NCBI RefSeq assembly: GCF_040518285.1
Contig: NZ_CP155449.1
Span: 3,968,001 to 4,032,000, forward strand
Direction: 5' to 3'
Source: Knoellia sp. S7-12
Lineage (GTDB): Bacteria > Actinomycetota > Actinomycetes > Actinomycetales > Dermatophilaceae
Length of the DNA stretch: 64,000 bases
Both the position numbers and the translations under genes were made by a program. The notes under the pieces are model-generated. The model ran no database searches. It saw only the letters and a program-made list of their open reading frames with translations, and was not told where the DNA came from. Positions 17,820-26,089 of this stretch are shown one piece after another (within the stretch, counting starts at the first letter, position 1; each line of letters begins with the position of its first letter).

Positions 17820-18008
17820 ATGCGAAGGGTTTTCGTCGCTTGCATTTCCGAGGAGGAGCACTTCTGGACGGCGCTCTTGCAAGACGACGTAGACGGTCCC
17901 ATCGCACAGATCGATGGGGACAGGGAGGAGGTCATTGCGTGGGGGAAGAAGCAGGAAGCCGAGCAGCACTGGCTCCACGGCCCTGATGGCCTACTGCCGC
18001 TCACCTGA
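17820..18008 (+). CDS. Small hypothetical protein (62 aa)
   Basis: A 62-residue acidic protein starting MRRVFVACISEEEHFWTALL and ending with a Trp/His-containing tail (HWLHGPDGLLPLT). It is preceded by a weak AGGA at suitable spacing and followed within 20 bases by a stable hairpin, which supports a real short transcription unit. Nothing in it identifies a function. Confidence 0.5.
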   Translation: MRRVFVACISEEEHFWTALLQDDVDGPIAQIDGDREEVIAWGKKQEAEQHWLHGPDGLLPLT

Positions 18009-18026
18009 CGCAACGAGGTACGGAGC

Positions 18027-18075
18027 AACCCGCGCAACCCGACCCCTCCGGGTCGTGAGCAAGGTTGCGCGGGTT
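18027..18075 (+). terminator. 13-bp stem hairpin after the small gene
   Basis: Arms AACCCGCGCAACC (18027-18039) and GGTTGCGCGGGTT (18063-18075) pair exactly. The loop contains a nested GACCC/GGGTC stem. It is followed by CACTCTTTGCTC, which is slightly T-rich, as expected for an intrinsic terminator. Confidence 0.75.
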
Positions 18076-18300
18076 CACTCTTTGCTCTCGCCCATGCCAT
18101 TCACCTGAAGACGGCTCGGGGCGGACAGGTTGGCCGGCGAGTCGCAAGGTCGCATCGCCACCCGTGGTGAGAGCCTGACGTCGCACGGAGGAGAGGTCCG
18201 ACCCGGCGACCGGCGCGAGCAGGGAGCAACAGCGGTGTCTGCCCCCAGCGGCAATTCCGGATGACCGCAAGGCACGCCATCTGCGGCAGAAGCACCCTTC

Positions 18301-18696
18301 CTAGCCCCCTGCCAGCCCGCTCTGCCCTTCGTGGCGGCGCCACAGGCTCCATATCTCGTTGGCGACAGCGGTGTACCGCTCGATGGGGCCGGCAGTCTCC
18401 GCGTCGAACCACTGGACGAAGGCCCCATGCGTTAGCGACCTCACGTCATCCGGCCCCGCCGCTCTCGGCAAGGCGATGACGATGGTCTCTGCCTCGGCGT
18501 CGTACTCATCTGTGTTTGTATCGAAATTGATGCCGACCGGGTCGGCTTTGAACAGTACTGCCGAGATGGCGTCGACAAGATCGCGCATTGTGGCGGTCTG
18601 CGTGAGCCTCGACTGCTTGGCGGCGCGCACCTCGTCCTGGATGCGCTCCCACTGGACTTCCTCGGGCGGGCGCTTCTCGCGACGAAACCACTTCAC
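18301..18696 (-). CDS. Hypothetical protein (131 aa) of unknown family
   Basis: A compact soluble protein with an N-terminal basic segment (KWFRREKRPPEE) and a conserved-looking centre, KADPVGINFDTNTDEYDAEA, which I recall from short uncharacterised proteins in several phyla, often in mobile or toxin-immunity neighbourhoods (memory, not checked). It ends before the IS element and shares orientation with the genes beyond it. Function unknown. Confidence 0.65.
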   Translation of the reverse strand: MKWFRREKRPPEEVQWERIQDEVRAAKQSRLTQTATMRDLVDAISAVLFKADPVGINFDTNTDEYDAEAETIVIALPRAAGPDDVRSLTHGAFVQWFDAETAGPIERYTAVANEIWSLWRRHEGQSGLAGG

Positions 18697-18804
18697 CTGA
18701 CAAGCCTCCCATCCCTCCGGAGCAGCGGAGGCAACAACGCGTTCGGCTTGCCATGCTCGCCTTCACCGTCGGCGGCAAAGGCGGACGTTCGAACTCCGGC
18801 TAGA

Positions 18805-19908
18805 TGTACTGACCCGGGACGTTGGTTGAGTGATTGCGATCCACTGACCTGATCAGTGGCGTGGGAAGGGCCTCCCGCGGTGGAGTGGAACTGCCAAGTC
18901 ACCACTGCCACACACAGGAGGCCCTCATGTCCCACGCTAACGCTGCCCTGACGGTTCGTCACCGCCTTAAGGTTGCCCAACTTGTCGTCGATCAGGGCGT
19001 GCCGATCAGTGAGGTCGCGGCACGATTCCAATGTTCGTGGCCGACGGTGAAGCGGTGGGCTGACAGGTATGCCGCCGGTGAGCCGATGAGCGACCGCTCG
19101 AGCCGCCCGCACGTGATGCCGGCCAAGACCTGCGTGTCGACGACGAAGCGGATCGTGTCGTTGCGGCTGCGCAAGCGCCTGGGTCCGGTCCAGCTCGCTG
19201 CACACGTGGGTGTTGCACCCTCGACAGTGCACCGGGTGCTCACCAGGTGTCACCTGAACCGGTTGGCGCACGTCGATCGCGCCACCGGTGAGCCGGTGCG
19301 CCGCTACGAGCATGAGCATCCCGGGGACATGCTGCACGTGGACGTCAAGAAGTTCGGGAACATCCCCGACGGTGGCGGGTGGCGCTTCGTGGGCCGAGCT
19401 CAGGGCATGAAGAACCGGACAGCCACCCCGGGCAAACCGAAGAGCAAGAACCACAACCCGAAGATGGGCCACGCATTCGTGCACACCGTCATCGATGACC
19501 ATTCCCGAGTCGCCTACGCCGAGATCCACGACAACGAGACCGCCGCCACCGCCACCGCCGTCCTGCGCCGAGCCGTCGCCTGGTACGTCGCCCGCGGCAT
19601 CACCATCCGCAGAGTCCTGTCCGACAACGGGTCCCCGTACGTGTCACACCTGTGGCGGGACGTCTGCGCAGAGCTCGGCATCAAACACTCACGCACCCGG
19701 CCCCGCCGCCCACAGACCAACGGCAAGGTCGAACGCTTCCACCGCACCATGGCCGACGGATGGGGATACGCCCGCTGCTACACCTCAGAGACCGAACGAC
19801 GCCAAGCTCTGCCAGCATGGCTCCACGAGTACAACCACCACCGACCCCACACCGCCTGCGGGAACAAGCCACCCAACACCCGCTTGATCAACCTGTCAGG
19901 TCAGTACA
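18805..19908 (+). mobile_element. IS481-family insertion sequence (1104 bp)
   Basis: The ends are TGTACTGACC at 18805-18814 and GGTCAGTACA at 19899-19908, exact inverted terminal repeats starting TGT and ending ACA. The element is flanked by GCTAGA on the left (18799-18804) and TCTAGA on the right (19909-19914), a near-perfect 6-bp duplication around the CTAG target typical of IS481. It contains one intact transposase gene, so it looks complete and recent. Confidence 0.9.
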
Positions 19909-19913
19909 TCTAG
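18927..19913 (+). CDS. IS481-family transposase
   Basis: A 328-residue DDE transposase. The N-terminal helix-turn-helix (VPISEVAARFQCSWPTVKRW) and the rve integrase core are seen: the first Asp in MLHVDVKKFG, the second in RVLSDNGSPY, and the Glu in TNGKVERFHRTM. The ATG at 18927 follows ACAGGAG. The stop codon TAG (19911-19913) lies outside the terminal repeat and is supplied by the CTAG of the target-site duplication, a known feature of this family. No frameshift or truncation is visible. Confidence 0.93.
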   Translation: MSHANAALTVRHRLKVAQLVVDQGVPISEVAARFQCSWPTVKRWADRYAAGEPMSDRSSRPHVMPAKTCVSTTKRIVSLRLRKRLGPVQLAAHVGVAPSTVHRVLTRCHLNRLAHVDRATGEPVRRYEHEHPGDMLHVDVKKFGNIPDGGGWRFVGRAQGMKNRTATPGKPKSKNHNPKMGHAFVHTVIDDHSRVAYAEIHDNETAATATAVLRRAVAWYVARGITIRRVLSDNGSPYVSHLWRDVCAELGIKHSRTRPRRPQTNGKVERFHRTMADGWGYARCYTSETERRQALPAWLHEYNHHRPHTACGNKPPNTRLINLSGQYI

Positions 19914-20584
19914 ATGGGCAGGTACGGCCGGGAACCTCCGCCGCGCCATAGCCTCGTGCCATCCGATAGATGCAGTTCCCTGCGTCGGCGCCCGAACGAG
20001 CGACGCGCGAGAACCTCTTGCGTGGAGGTAGCGGCGTAAGCGTTCAGAAGCCGGAGCTGGTGCGCCAGGGCGACAGCGGAGTCGTCGGCGTTGTATCCGA
20101 ACTCGGCCCAGGCGTAACCGCCGGGGAAGGACAGCTCCACGACTTCGCCATTTGTCGCCAGCCGTGCGGGTTTCGTGCCGTCGGGCGCGCAGTCGATCGG
20201 CCACCGCACCCACCCGAACTCGTCCGGGCCCTCCTGATGCACGCGGTAGTTGTTCGCCAAGCAATGGTCGATGACCACAGCGGCTTGCCCATTCGGCCAG
20301 TCGTCGTCCGCACCTCGCACCGGCAGGATTACAGTCACGACGGCGTCGACCATCCTGCTGGCCGTCGACCTCGGGGTGGTCTCAACCTGCTGCTCCAAGA
20401 GGTACCGAACGGATCTCGCGGCGACCTGGCCCTGGCTACTAAGCACCCCGGCGATCCACGCGTCCAGGAGTGCCAACGTCACTTCGTCGTCGGTAGCCGG
20501 TGGGGTCGCGGGCGTGATTTCCCTTTGCAGCTGCGCCAACGCTTCCTGCTGCCGTGGGCTCAAGCGCAGTGTCCACGGCGTCAT
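19910..20584 (-). CDS. Hypothetical protein (224 aa) ending at the IS junction
   Basis: A soluble protein I do not recognise. Its N-terminus (MTPWTLRLSPRQQEALAQLQ) looks like a short helical, ribbon-helix-helix-like segment; the middle has VILPVRGADDDWPNGQAAVV, and the C-terminal part is rich in aromatic and Arg residues. Its TAG stop (19912-19910) is formed by the CTAG target of the IS. Joining the two flanks without the IS gives the same stop, so the insertion did not truncate it. It is in line with the two genes upstream. Confidence 0.6.
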   Translation of the reverse strand: MTPWTLRLSPRQQEALAQLQREITPATPPATDDEVTLALLDAWIAGVLSSQGQVAARSVRYLLEQQVETTPRSTASRMVDAVVTVILPVRGADDDWPNGQAAVVIDHCLANNYRVHQEGPDEFGWVRWPIDCAPDGTKPARLATNGEVVELSFPGGYAWAEFGYNADDSAVALAHQLRLLNAYAATSTQEVLARRSFGRRRRELHLSDGTRLWRGGGSRPYLPI

Positions 20585-20646
20585 TCCCACAGTCTCGCAC
20601 CCGGACTGACGACGCACCTGATGCGGCAGATGAGTGCGTATTCAGG

Positions 20647-20874
20647 TCACCGATCCCGTACCGGCGTGGGTGTGGTCTCCCGTGCTGCCATGATCACCAC
20701 TTCGGGGTCGTCAATCAACTGCATAACGCTGGCAAGGTGGTCGCACCACTCGGCTGGGTCGGCGGTGTCGTCGACATTGACCGCGGCGCGCACCTGGCCT
20801 CTAATATTCGCCGGCAGGTGCGCCGTCACTTCATGCAGAATGCGGGTTTGCTCCTGCTCGCGTATCGAGGTCAT
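20647..20874 (-). CDS. Small hypothetical protein (75 aa)
   Basis: Starts MTSIREQEQTRILHEVTAHL and is helical and acidic. The ATG overlaps the stop of the upstream gene (ATGA at 20874-20871), which fixes the start and indicates coupling. The longer frame to 20988 is inside the neighbour. It may be a partner or accessory subunit of the protein at 20871-21686. Function unknown. Confidence 0.6.
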   Translation of the reverse strand: MTSIREQEQTRILHEVTAHLPANIRGQVRAAVNVDDTADPAEWCDHLASVMQLIDDPEVVIMAARETTPTPVRDR

Positions 20875-21686
20875 CGTCGGGCCACCGTTGAATTTTCGCG
20901 CAGCCGGGTCAATTCGTTGTCGGGCTCGACCACGGCAACCGGCTGGGAAGCGGCCGCAGTGAGTCGTTCCAGCGCCGACTCCCGCCAAGAGGCCCGGGTC
21001 GAGTTGTCGAGTGGAATCCGCAAACGCTGAACGGCATGGACCGCATCCCGCCCTAGTGCAAGCGAGATCCCCCCTGGATCTTCGTGGCTGTTCACGTACC
21101 GGGCGGCGTCGATCCCGGCAGGGCAGACGTCACGCAGTGCAACGTCGCCGACGAAGTCGACGACCTCGCCACTGCAACCGGCGCGCACGGCAAGGTCCGG
21201 CCGCAGGCGCACCCGGTATAGGTAAAACGTCTGACCCCAGTCGCCCTGACTCTCGATCCTGCGCAGCATGTTCTGCACTGCAGCCTCGTAGGTGCCGACG
21301 TGAAGAGCCTTTTCGTTCTGTCGCCCGACCCAGCGGGCCACAGCTTCGTCACCGCCCATCCGCTGACGAGTAGGTTCGTCAAGGCGCGCCGCCGGGTCGA
21401 CGTCCGCAGACGGCCAGTCGGCATAAGTCGACGTGTGCCACCAGGACAGGCTCAGGACCAGGCTGTCGTTCAAGGCTGGGTCGGCAGGGTCCGCCTCGAC
21501 CCGGGCCGCGTCCTCTGAAGTGCAGTCCACTCCGCAGCCAGGACACAACTCTTCCCGATGGCTCCACCGTTCAAACCAGTCATCGTCAAAGCCCTGCTCG
21601 TGGCCACAAGCAGCGCACCGCGTCAGACGCCAGCGGTAGAAATCAGGTAGCCGGTCCACCAGATCCATGAAGCATTGTTCACACAC
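20871..21686 (-). CDS. Zinc-ribbon-containing hypothetical protein (271 aa)
   Basis: Begins at a GTG (21686); an ATG at 21668 is an alternative. The N-terminal 60 residues contain CAACGHEQG and CPGCGVDC, a four-cysteine pattern suggesting a zinc ribbon. The remainder is a long acidic domain with NEKALHVGTYEAAVQNMLRR and YLYRVRLRPDLAVR. I recognise no family, but the second part looks like an RES-type or ADP-ribosyl-type fold only in the vaguest sense, so I do not claim it. It is the first gene of a short operon with 20647-20874 and probably 19910-20584. Confidence 0.65.
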   Translation of the reverse strand: MCEQCFMDLVDRLPDFYRWRLTRCAACGHEQGFDDDWFERWSHREELCPGCGVDCTSEDAARVEADPADPALNDSLVLSLSWWHTSTYADWPSADVDPAARLDEPTRQRMGGDEAVARWVGRQNEKALHVGTYEAAVQNMLRRIESQGDWGQTFYLYRVRLRPDLAVRAGCSGEVVDFVGDVALRDVCPAGIDAARYVNSHEDPGGISLALGRDAVHAVQRLRIPLDNSTRASWRESALERLTAAASQPVAVVEPDNELTRLRENSTVARR

Positions 21687-21784
21687 CTGTCCATGAGCGG
21701 GGGGCGACGCATCTCACGAGGGCGCAAGACCGCGCCCGTCGAGCGAGGTGCGGCATGACCGGACGGGCGAGGCATGCTGTCGTT

Positions 21785-22003
21785 GTGAAGAATCCGGTCC
21801 TTCGCCTCCTGCAGCGGCGAGAGATGGCTCGCCGAGTTCGAGCGCTCGGCGACTGCCCCGACTGCCGTCATCTCTGGTCCGAGCACGTCGGATACGGAAA
21901 CGACAGGGGCGGCATGTGTGGCGAGTGCGCATACGAGTTCGAACACAACCAAAGGGAGACATCTGAGCCCGGGTGCATCCGAACTCCTCCATCACTCACC
22001 TGA
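21785..22003 (+). CDS. Small double-CxxC protein (72 aa)
   Basis: Starting from the GTG at 21785 (VKNPVLRLLQRREMARR), the peptide contains CPDCRHLWSEH and CGECAYEFEH, two CxxC pairs each followed by His, which suggests a small zinc-binding knuckle. A further Cys lies near the C-terminus. Similar short proteins with a C..C...CGEC..E.EH pattern occur in actinomycetes with unknown role (from memory). The ribosome site is weak; the ATG at 21755 is an alternative start. Confidence 0.55.
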   Translation: MKNPVLRLLQRREMARRVRALGDCPDCRHLWSEHVGYGNDRGGMCGECAYEFEHNQRETSEPGCIRTPPSLT

Positions 22004-22244
22004 TGCGGTTCGGCCAAGGACGCCTAGAAGTGCGGAAGTTCTGCTCCGCCGCGGCGCTCAGCTCGGCGATAGCGCCGACGGAAGAGCCAGAGCACGACCA
22101 CCGGCCACGCAACCATCGCCGGCAGCCAAAGCCACCACCGGGCTCCACAGCGACCCTGCGCCTCCCCGGCCGCAATCGCCGGCGACAACGCGGCCCAGCT
22201 TCGTGCAATCCCTCGTGCATGCGGACGCTGAATAGGATCCGACG

Positions 22245-23408
22245 GTGAAGGACTCAGGGCTCCATTGGCTACCCGACCACCAACTTGGGGTCGCCGCGAC
22301 ACTTTCGCATGCGGATCAGCTCGTCGGCCAGGTCGCCGACGTGCTCTTCGCGTATCAAACGCGGGACGGTGGCGCCTTTGAGCTCGAGGAGCAGCTCGCT
22401 TTCCCCAACACGCGGACTGTCGTGACGCATGTGACTCCGATGCCACGGAAGGTCCCGCTTCTCGTCGCCGACGCGTTGGTCGCGCTCCGTGCGGCGCTTG
22501 AGCACGCACTCTTTGCGGAGGTGGAATTCCGCGATGGAGGTTTGAGCGAGAAGGCCGCCCGCGCGGTCGAGATCCCGGCGGCGCGCACGGCCACGGATTT
22601 CGAGTCCTGGGCGAAGGGTCGCGTGAAAAACGGGCCGGCCTCGCTTCAGACCGGCAGCGAACTTCTGCAGCGGATCGAAGGGCTGCAGCCGTTCAACAGG
22701 AAGGACTCTGAGAACCACCCGCTGGCTCGCCTCGTCCTCCACACGAACCATGCGAAGCACCGGACTCCAGCAGTCACGGCGGTCCGCATCGCCGCCATGT
22801 ACAACGAGGATCAGATCCCCCGCTCGGTCCGTAGCCTCCAACCACGGCCAGAAGTGCCGCTCAAGGTGGGGGACGTGATCGCGGAGACCCCGTTCGGCAC
22901 CCAGGTGCCCGTCAAACTCTTTCCGACAATCGGCATCCAGCGGCCCGGCACGGATCGGTGGCCAGTGCTCATGCAGGAACTCGACGAGATCTCGGATTGG
23001 GTCCGCACTCAGGCGGTGCCCCGCCTCGTCACCGGCTCGGAGCCTCCCGCGCCCGAGCTGCCAACGCGCTACGACATTGCCTCCGGGCACACGGACGAGC
23101 GCCGCGCGATCATGGCGGGGTCGACAATCTCGGCAGCCGACCGGCACAAGCAACGGGTCGGCGCTGCGTCGGTCCGAATCGACATGGCCGACACGCTCGG
23201 TCAGATGGACGGCTCCCCGGGTGCGGAGCCAGTAGCGGCGTGGCTGAACCACCTGAGCGACGAGGAGGTGCTCGAGCGGGTGTCTCGACTGACGCCGACC
23301 CACACCCATAGTCCCGAGATCATGCGGCGCAACTTCGAGGTTCTCAAGCGCCTGTGCGACGAGGCCGTAGCTTTCGGAGCAAACGAGCCAGCAGGCTCCG
23401 GAGACTGA
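22245..23408 (+). CDS. Hypothetical protein (387 aa), LRSALDH/DKHR-like N-terminal domain
   Basis: Starts at a GTG. The N-terminal half contains VADALVALRAALEHAL, then after a variable stretch VLHTNHAKHRTPAV. That arrangement resembles a widespread uncharacterised family with a helical LRSALDHL motif followed by a (D)KHR motif, often found in accessory regions. The C-terminal half (residues 230-387) is unrelated to anything I recognise. No signal peptide or membrane segment is seen. The family placement is tentative. Confidence 0.65.
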   Translation: MKDSGLHWLPDHQLGVAATLSHADQLVGQVADVLFAYQTRDGGAFELEEQLAFPNTRTVVTHVTPMPRKVPLLVADALVALRAALEHALFAEVEFRDGGLSEKAARAVEIPAARTATDFESWAKGRVKNGPASLQTGSELLQRIEGLQPFNRKDSENHPLARLVLHTNHAKHRTPAVTAVRIAAMYNEDQIPRSVRSLQPRPEVPLKVGDVIAETPFGTQVPVKLFPTIGIQRPGTDRWPVLMQELDEISDWVRTQAVPRLVTGSEPPAPELPTRYDIASGHTDERRAIMAGSTISAADRHKQRVGAASVRIDMADTLGQMDGSPGAEPVAAWLNHLSDEEVLERVSRLTPTHTHSPEIMRRNFEVLKRLCDEAVAFGANEPAGSGD

Positions 23409-23541
23409 CACCTGACGTGCGCGAGATGCGCCCACAGCGCGCAGGAACCATAACGCCATGTGTGGATGCTCCGCCCACACCAAACAATCGGTTTAGGTTA
23501 CCTAGGTTGGTGCGTTTTGCAATGTTCGCTGCATCTCGACA

Positions 23542-24912
23542 TTAGAAGCCGCCGTCGCGGGCCATGTTGCTGAACCGGCTGTAGTGACCCTGGAAGGCCA
23601 GGACGATGTCGGCGGTCGGGCCGTTTCGGTGCTTGGCCACGATCACGTCGGCCTCACCGTCACGCTCAGGGTCGGAGCGGTCGCGGTGCAACAGGATGAC
23701 CATGTCGGCGTCCTGCTCGATCGAGCCTGATTCACGAAGGTCGGACATCTGGGGGCGCTTGTCCGTGCGCTGCTCGGGACCACGGTTGAGCTGTGAGATC
23801 GCGATCACGGGGACCTCGAGCTCCTTGGCCAAGAGCTTGAGCGCACGGGAAAACTCGGCGACCTCCTGCTGTCGGGACTCGACCTTCTTGCCCGAGCTCA
23901 TCAGCTGCAGGTAGTCGATGATCACCATGCGGAGGTTGTGCTGCTGCTTGAGTCGGCGGCACTTGGACCGGATCTCCATGAGAGACATGTTGGGCGAATC
24001 ATCAATGAAGAGAGGGGCGTCCGAGATCTTGCCCATGACGCGTGCCAGCTTGTTCCACTGCTCCTGACCCTTGAGGCCCTTGCGGAGGTCCTGGAGCTGG
24101 ATGGTGGCCTCGGCGGAGAGGATGCGCATCGTGATCTCGGTGCGGCTCATCTCGAGCGAGAACACCGCGGTCGCCATGTTGTGCTTGATCGCGGCCGCGC
24201 GAGCGATGTCAATGCCCAGGGTCGACTTGCCGACGGCAGGTCGAGCCGCGATCACGATCATCTGGCCCGGGTGGAGACCGTTGGTCAGGGTGTCGAGCTC
24301 GAGGAAGCCGGTCGGCACACCGGTCAGGTCGTCGGTGCGCCCGGCCGCGGCCTCGATCTCCTCCATCGTCGCGTTGAGGAGTTCGCCGAGCTGGTGGTAG
24401 TCCTCGCCGCCGCGCTTCTCGGCGACGGAGTAGACCTCGGCCTGGGCCCGGTTGACGATCTCGTCGACGTCACCCTCGCCCTGGCCGTATCCCATCTGCA
24501 CGATGCGCGTGCCGGCCTCGACGAGGCGTCGCAGCACGGCCCGCTCGTGGACGATCTCGGCGTAGTAGCCGGCGTTCGCCGCAGTCGGCACCGACTGGAT
24601 GAGCTGGTGGAGGTAGGCCTGCCCACCGACTCTGGTCAGGTCGCCGCGCTTGTTGAGTTCATCCGCGACGGTGATCGCGTCAGCCGGCTCACCACGGCCA
24701 TAGAGATCGAGGACCGCGTCATAGATCAGCTCGTGTGCCGGGCGATAGAAGTCCGTGGACTTGGTCACCTCGAGGCAGTCGGCGATCGCATCCTTGTTGA
24801 GGAGCATCGAGCCGAGGACGGACTGCTCGGCGCCAAGGTCCTGAGGAGGGAGCCTGTCGTCGGGTGGACCGTCGCTTGAGCCGGTGTAGCTGCTGAGCTC
24901 TGCGATCGACAC
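23542..24912 (-). CDS. dnaB: Replicative DNA helicase DnaB
   Basis: A 456-residue hexameric replication-fork helicase. The N-terminal domain (PPQDLGAEQSVLGSMLL) interacts with primase. The RecA-like domain contains Walker A ARPAVGKST near residue 225, SLEMSR, Walker B VIIDYLQLM and the sensor region AISQLNRGPEQR. The length is that of an intein-free DnaB. It starts at a GTG preceded by GAGGGG. The upstream region carries DnaA-box-like sites. Confidence 0.97.
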   Translation of the reverse strand: MSIAELSSYTGSSDGPPDDRLPPQDLGAEQSVLGSMLLNKDAIADCLEVTKSTDFYRPAHELIYDAVLDLYGRGEPADAITVADELNKRGDLTRVGGQAYLHQLIQSVPTAANAGYYAEIVHERAVLRRLVEAGTRIVQMGYGQGEGDVDEIVNRAQAEVYSVAEKRGGEDYHQLGELLNATMEEIEAAAGRTDDLTGVPTGFLELDTLTNGLHPGQMIVIAARPAVGKSTLGIDIARAAAIKHNMATAVFSLEMSRTEITMRILSAEATIQLQDLRKGLKGQEQWNKLARVMGKISDAPLFIDDSPNMSLMEIRSKCRRLKQQHNLRMVIIDYLQLMSSGKKVESRQQEVAEFSRALKLLAKELEVPVIAISQLNRGPEQRTDKRPQMSDLRESGSIEQDADMVILLHRDRSDPERDGEADVIVAKHRNGPTADIVLAFQGHYSRFSNMARDGGF

Positions 24913-25095
24913 CCGCCGCCCCTCTCATTTCACGCATTCGTTTGCCGTGGAACCAGCGTGTCAGCGGCCACTGACAACTGACGTTCCGTGCTCCTGTTGA
25001 ACCCGGTTCGGACAGGCGCCGCGACCCCGGATCGACCCAACCTAGGACCTCTGCGGCCCCGTGACCAATCTCCAGAAACCCCCCTGAGGACAACC

Positions 25096-25160
25096 TGTGG
25101 ATGAGCGGTGGAAAACGCCCGGGGGCGTTGTGCACAGCCGGTGGACAGCCCTGTGGACAA
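25096..25160. promoter_or_regulatory. Cluster of DnaA-box-like sequences upstream of dnaB
   Basis: TGTGGACAA at 25152-25160 is an exact complement of the actinobacterial DnaA box TTGTCCACA. TGTGGATGA at 25096 and TTGTGCACA at 25128 each differ by one or two bases from it. They lie 180-250 bases upstream of dnaB within a 470-base gene-free stretch (24913-25391) where I see nothing else clear. Confidence 0.55.
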
Positions 25161-25391
25161 ACCTTCAACCACCCCAACCACAGGCCTCTGACCTGCGCCT
25201 TTGCCGTCCACCGGGTGTGCGCAAAAGAAACTTTCGGGCGTGTCTCATCCACATGAGCCGGGTCACGTGATCAGCCCACCACCCAGCCGAACCCCGCTTC
25301 TGACCCTTCCTACCCTCCGGTATCACTGACCCGCAACGCTGAGGACCCGGCACAGGGCTACGCCCCCGGCTGAGGTGACGATCCGGGGCTC

Positions 25392-25667
25392 TCAGCCCGT
25401 GCGGCCATACCTCAGCGCCGAACGCTCCTTCGCCTTCGCCGCCTCGACCTCACGGTCCTTGGGCGGCGCCACCGTCACCAGGTGGTTCAACAGGTGCTGG
25501 GTCGCGTCGGCGACCTCACGCACCGCGGCATCGAAGGCCTCCTGGTTTGCCTGGGAAGGCTTGGTCGACCCACTCACCTTGCGCACGTACTGGAGCGCCG
25601 CGGCATACACCTCGGAGTCCGTGGCAGGCGGTTCGAAATTGTGCAGCTGACGGATGTTTCGGCACAT
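25392..25667 (-). CDS. DUF2277 family protein
   Basis: A 91-residue protein starting MCRNIRQLHNFEPPATDSEV, then AALQYVRKVSG and a C-terminal Lys/Glu-rich helix. The opening CRNI..L.NFEP and the YVRK(V/I)SG motif are diagnostic of DUF2277, a small actinobacterial and proteobacterial family of unknown function. It diverges from the DUF202 pair. Confidence 0.93.
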   Translation of the reverse strand: MCRNIRQLHNFEPPATDSEVYAAALQYVRKVSGSTKPSQANQEAFDAAVREVADATQHLLNHLVTVAPPKDREVEAAKAKERSALRYGRTG

Positions 25668-25735
25668 ACCTTCAGCGTATGCCGCCCGCTCGCCGACGAA
25701 AAGGGCTCACCGCTCGCGGTGGATAGGGTCAAGGC

Positions 25736-26089
25736 ATGGCAGAAACCCCCCGGCGCGTTCTCGGACCCGGCACCGAGCCCGACCCCCGCTTCACCCTCGC
25801 CAACGAGCGGACGTTCCTGGCGTGGATCCGCACGGGACTCGCCCTCATTGCCGGCGCCGTCGCCATCGAGGGCTTCAACATCGACCTTGACGAGACCATC
25901 CGCGGCATCCTCGCCATCGTGCTCATCATCCTGGGAGCCACGGTCTCCGTCGGCGCAGGAGTGCGCTGGTTGCGCGTCGAGCAGGCGATGCGTCAGAGTC
26001 GCCCGCTGCCCTTCCCCACGCTCATCCCGTTCCTCGTCCTCGCCACAGTGGTGGCCTCCATCGTCCTGCTCCTGCTCGTCCTGAAGTGA
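25736..26089 (+). CDS. DUF202 (YidH-like) membrane protein
   Basis: A 117-residue protein with the DUF202 signature DPRFTLANERTFLAWIRTGLALIAGAVAI split between a soluble N-terminus and the first of three membrane helices; the last is VLATVVASIVLLLLV. The role of this inner-membrane family is unknown. Its stop overlaps the start of a second DUF202 gene, a common tandem arrangement suggesting a heteromeric complex. Confidence 0.9.
   Translation: MAETPRRVLGPGTEPDPRFTLANERTFLAWIRTGLALIAGAVAIEGFNIDLDETIRGILAIVLIILGATVSVGAGVRWLRVEQAMRQSRPLPFPTLIPFLVLATVVASIVLLLLVLK

Noticed and set aside
19910-20584. Truncation of this gene by the IS
   Set aside because: The stop codon is present in the reconstructed empty target site, so the gene is not interrupted.
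22269-23483. 404-codon minus-strand frame opposite the 22245 gene
   Set aside because: No ribosome site, shadow-like composition; the plus-strand frame has recognisable motifs.
23484-23510. TTAGGTTACCTAGGTT as a metal-regulator operator downstream of the 22245 gene
   Set aside because: It contains ACCTAGGT but matches no full consensus, and lies between convergent gene ends rather than in a promoter.
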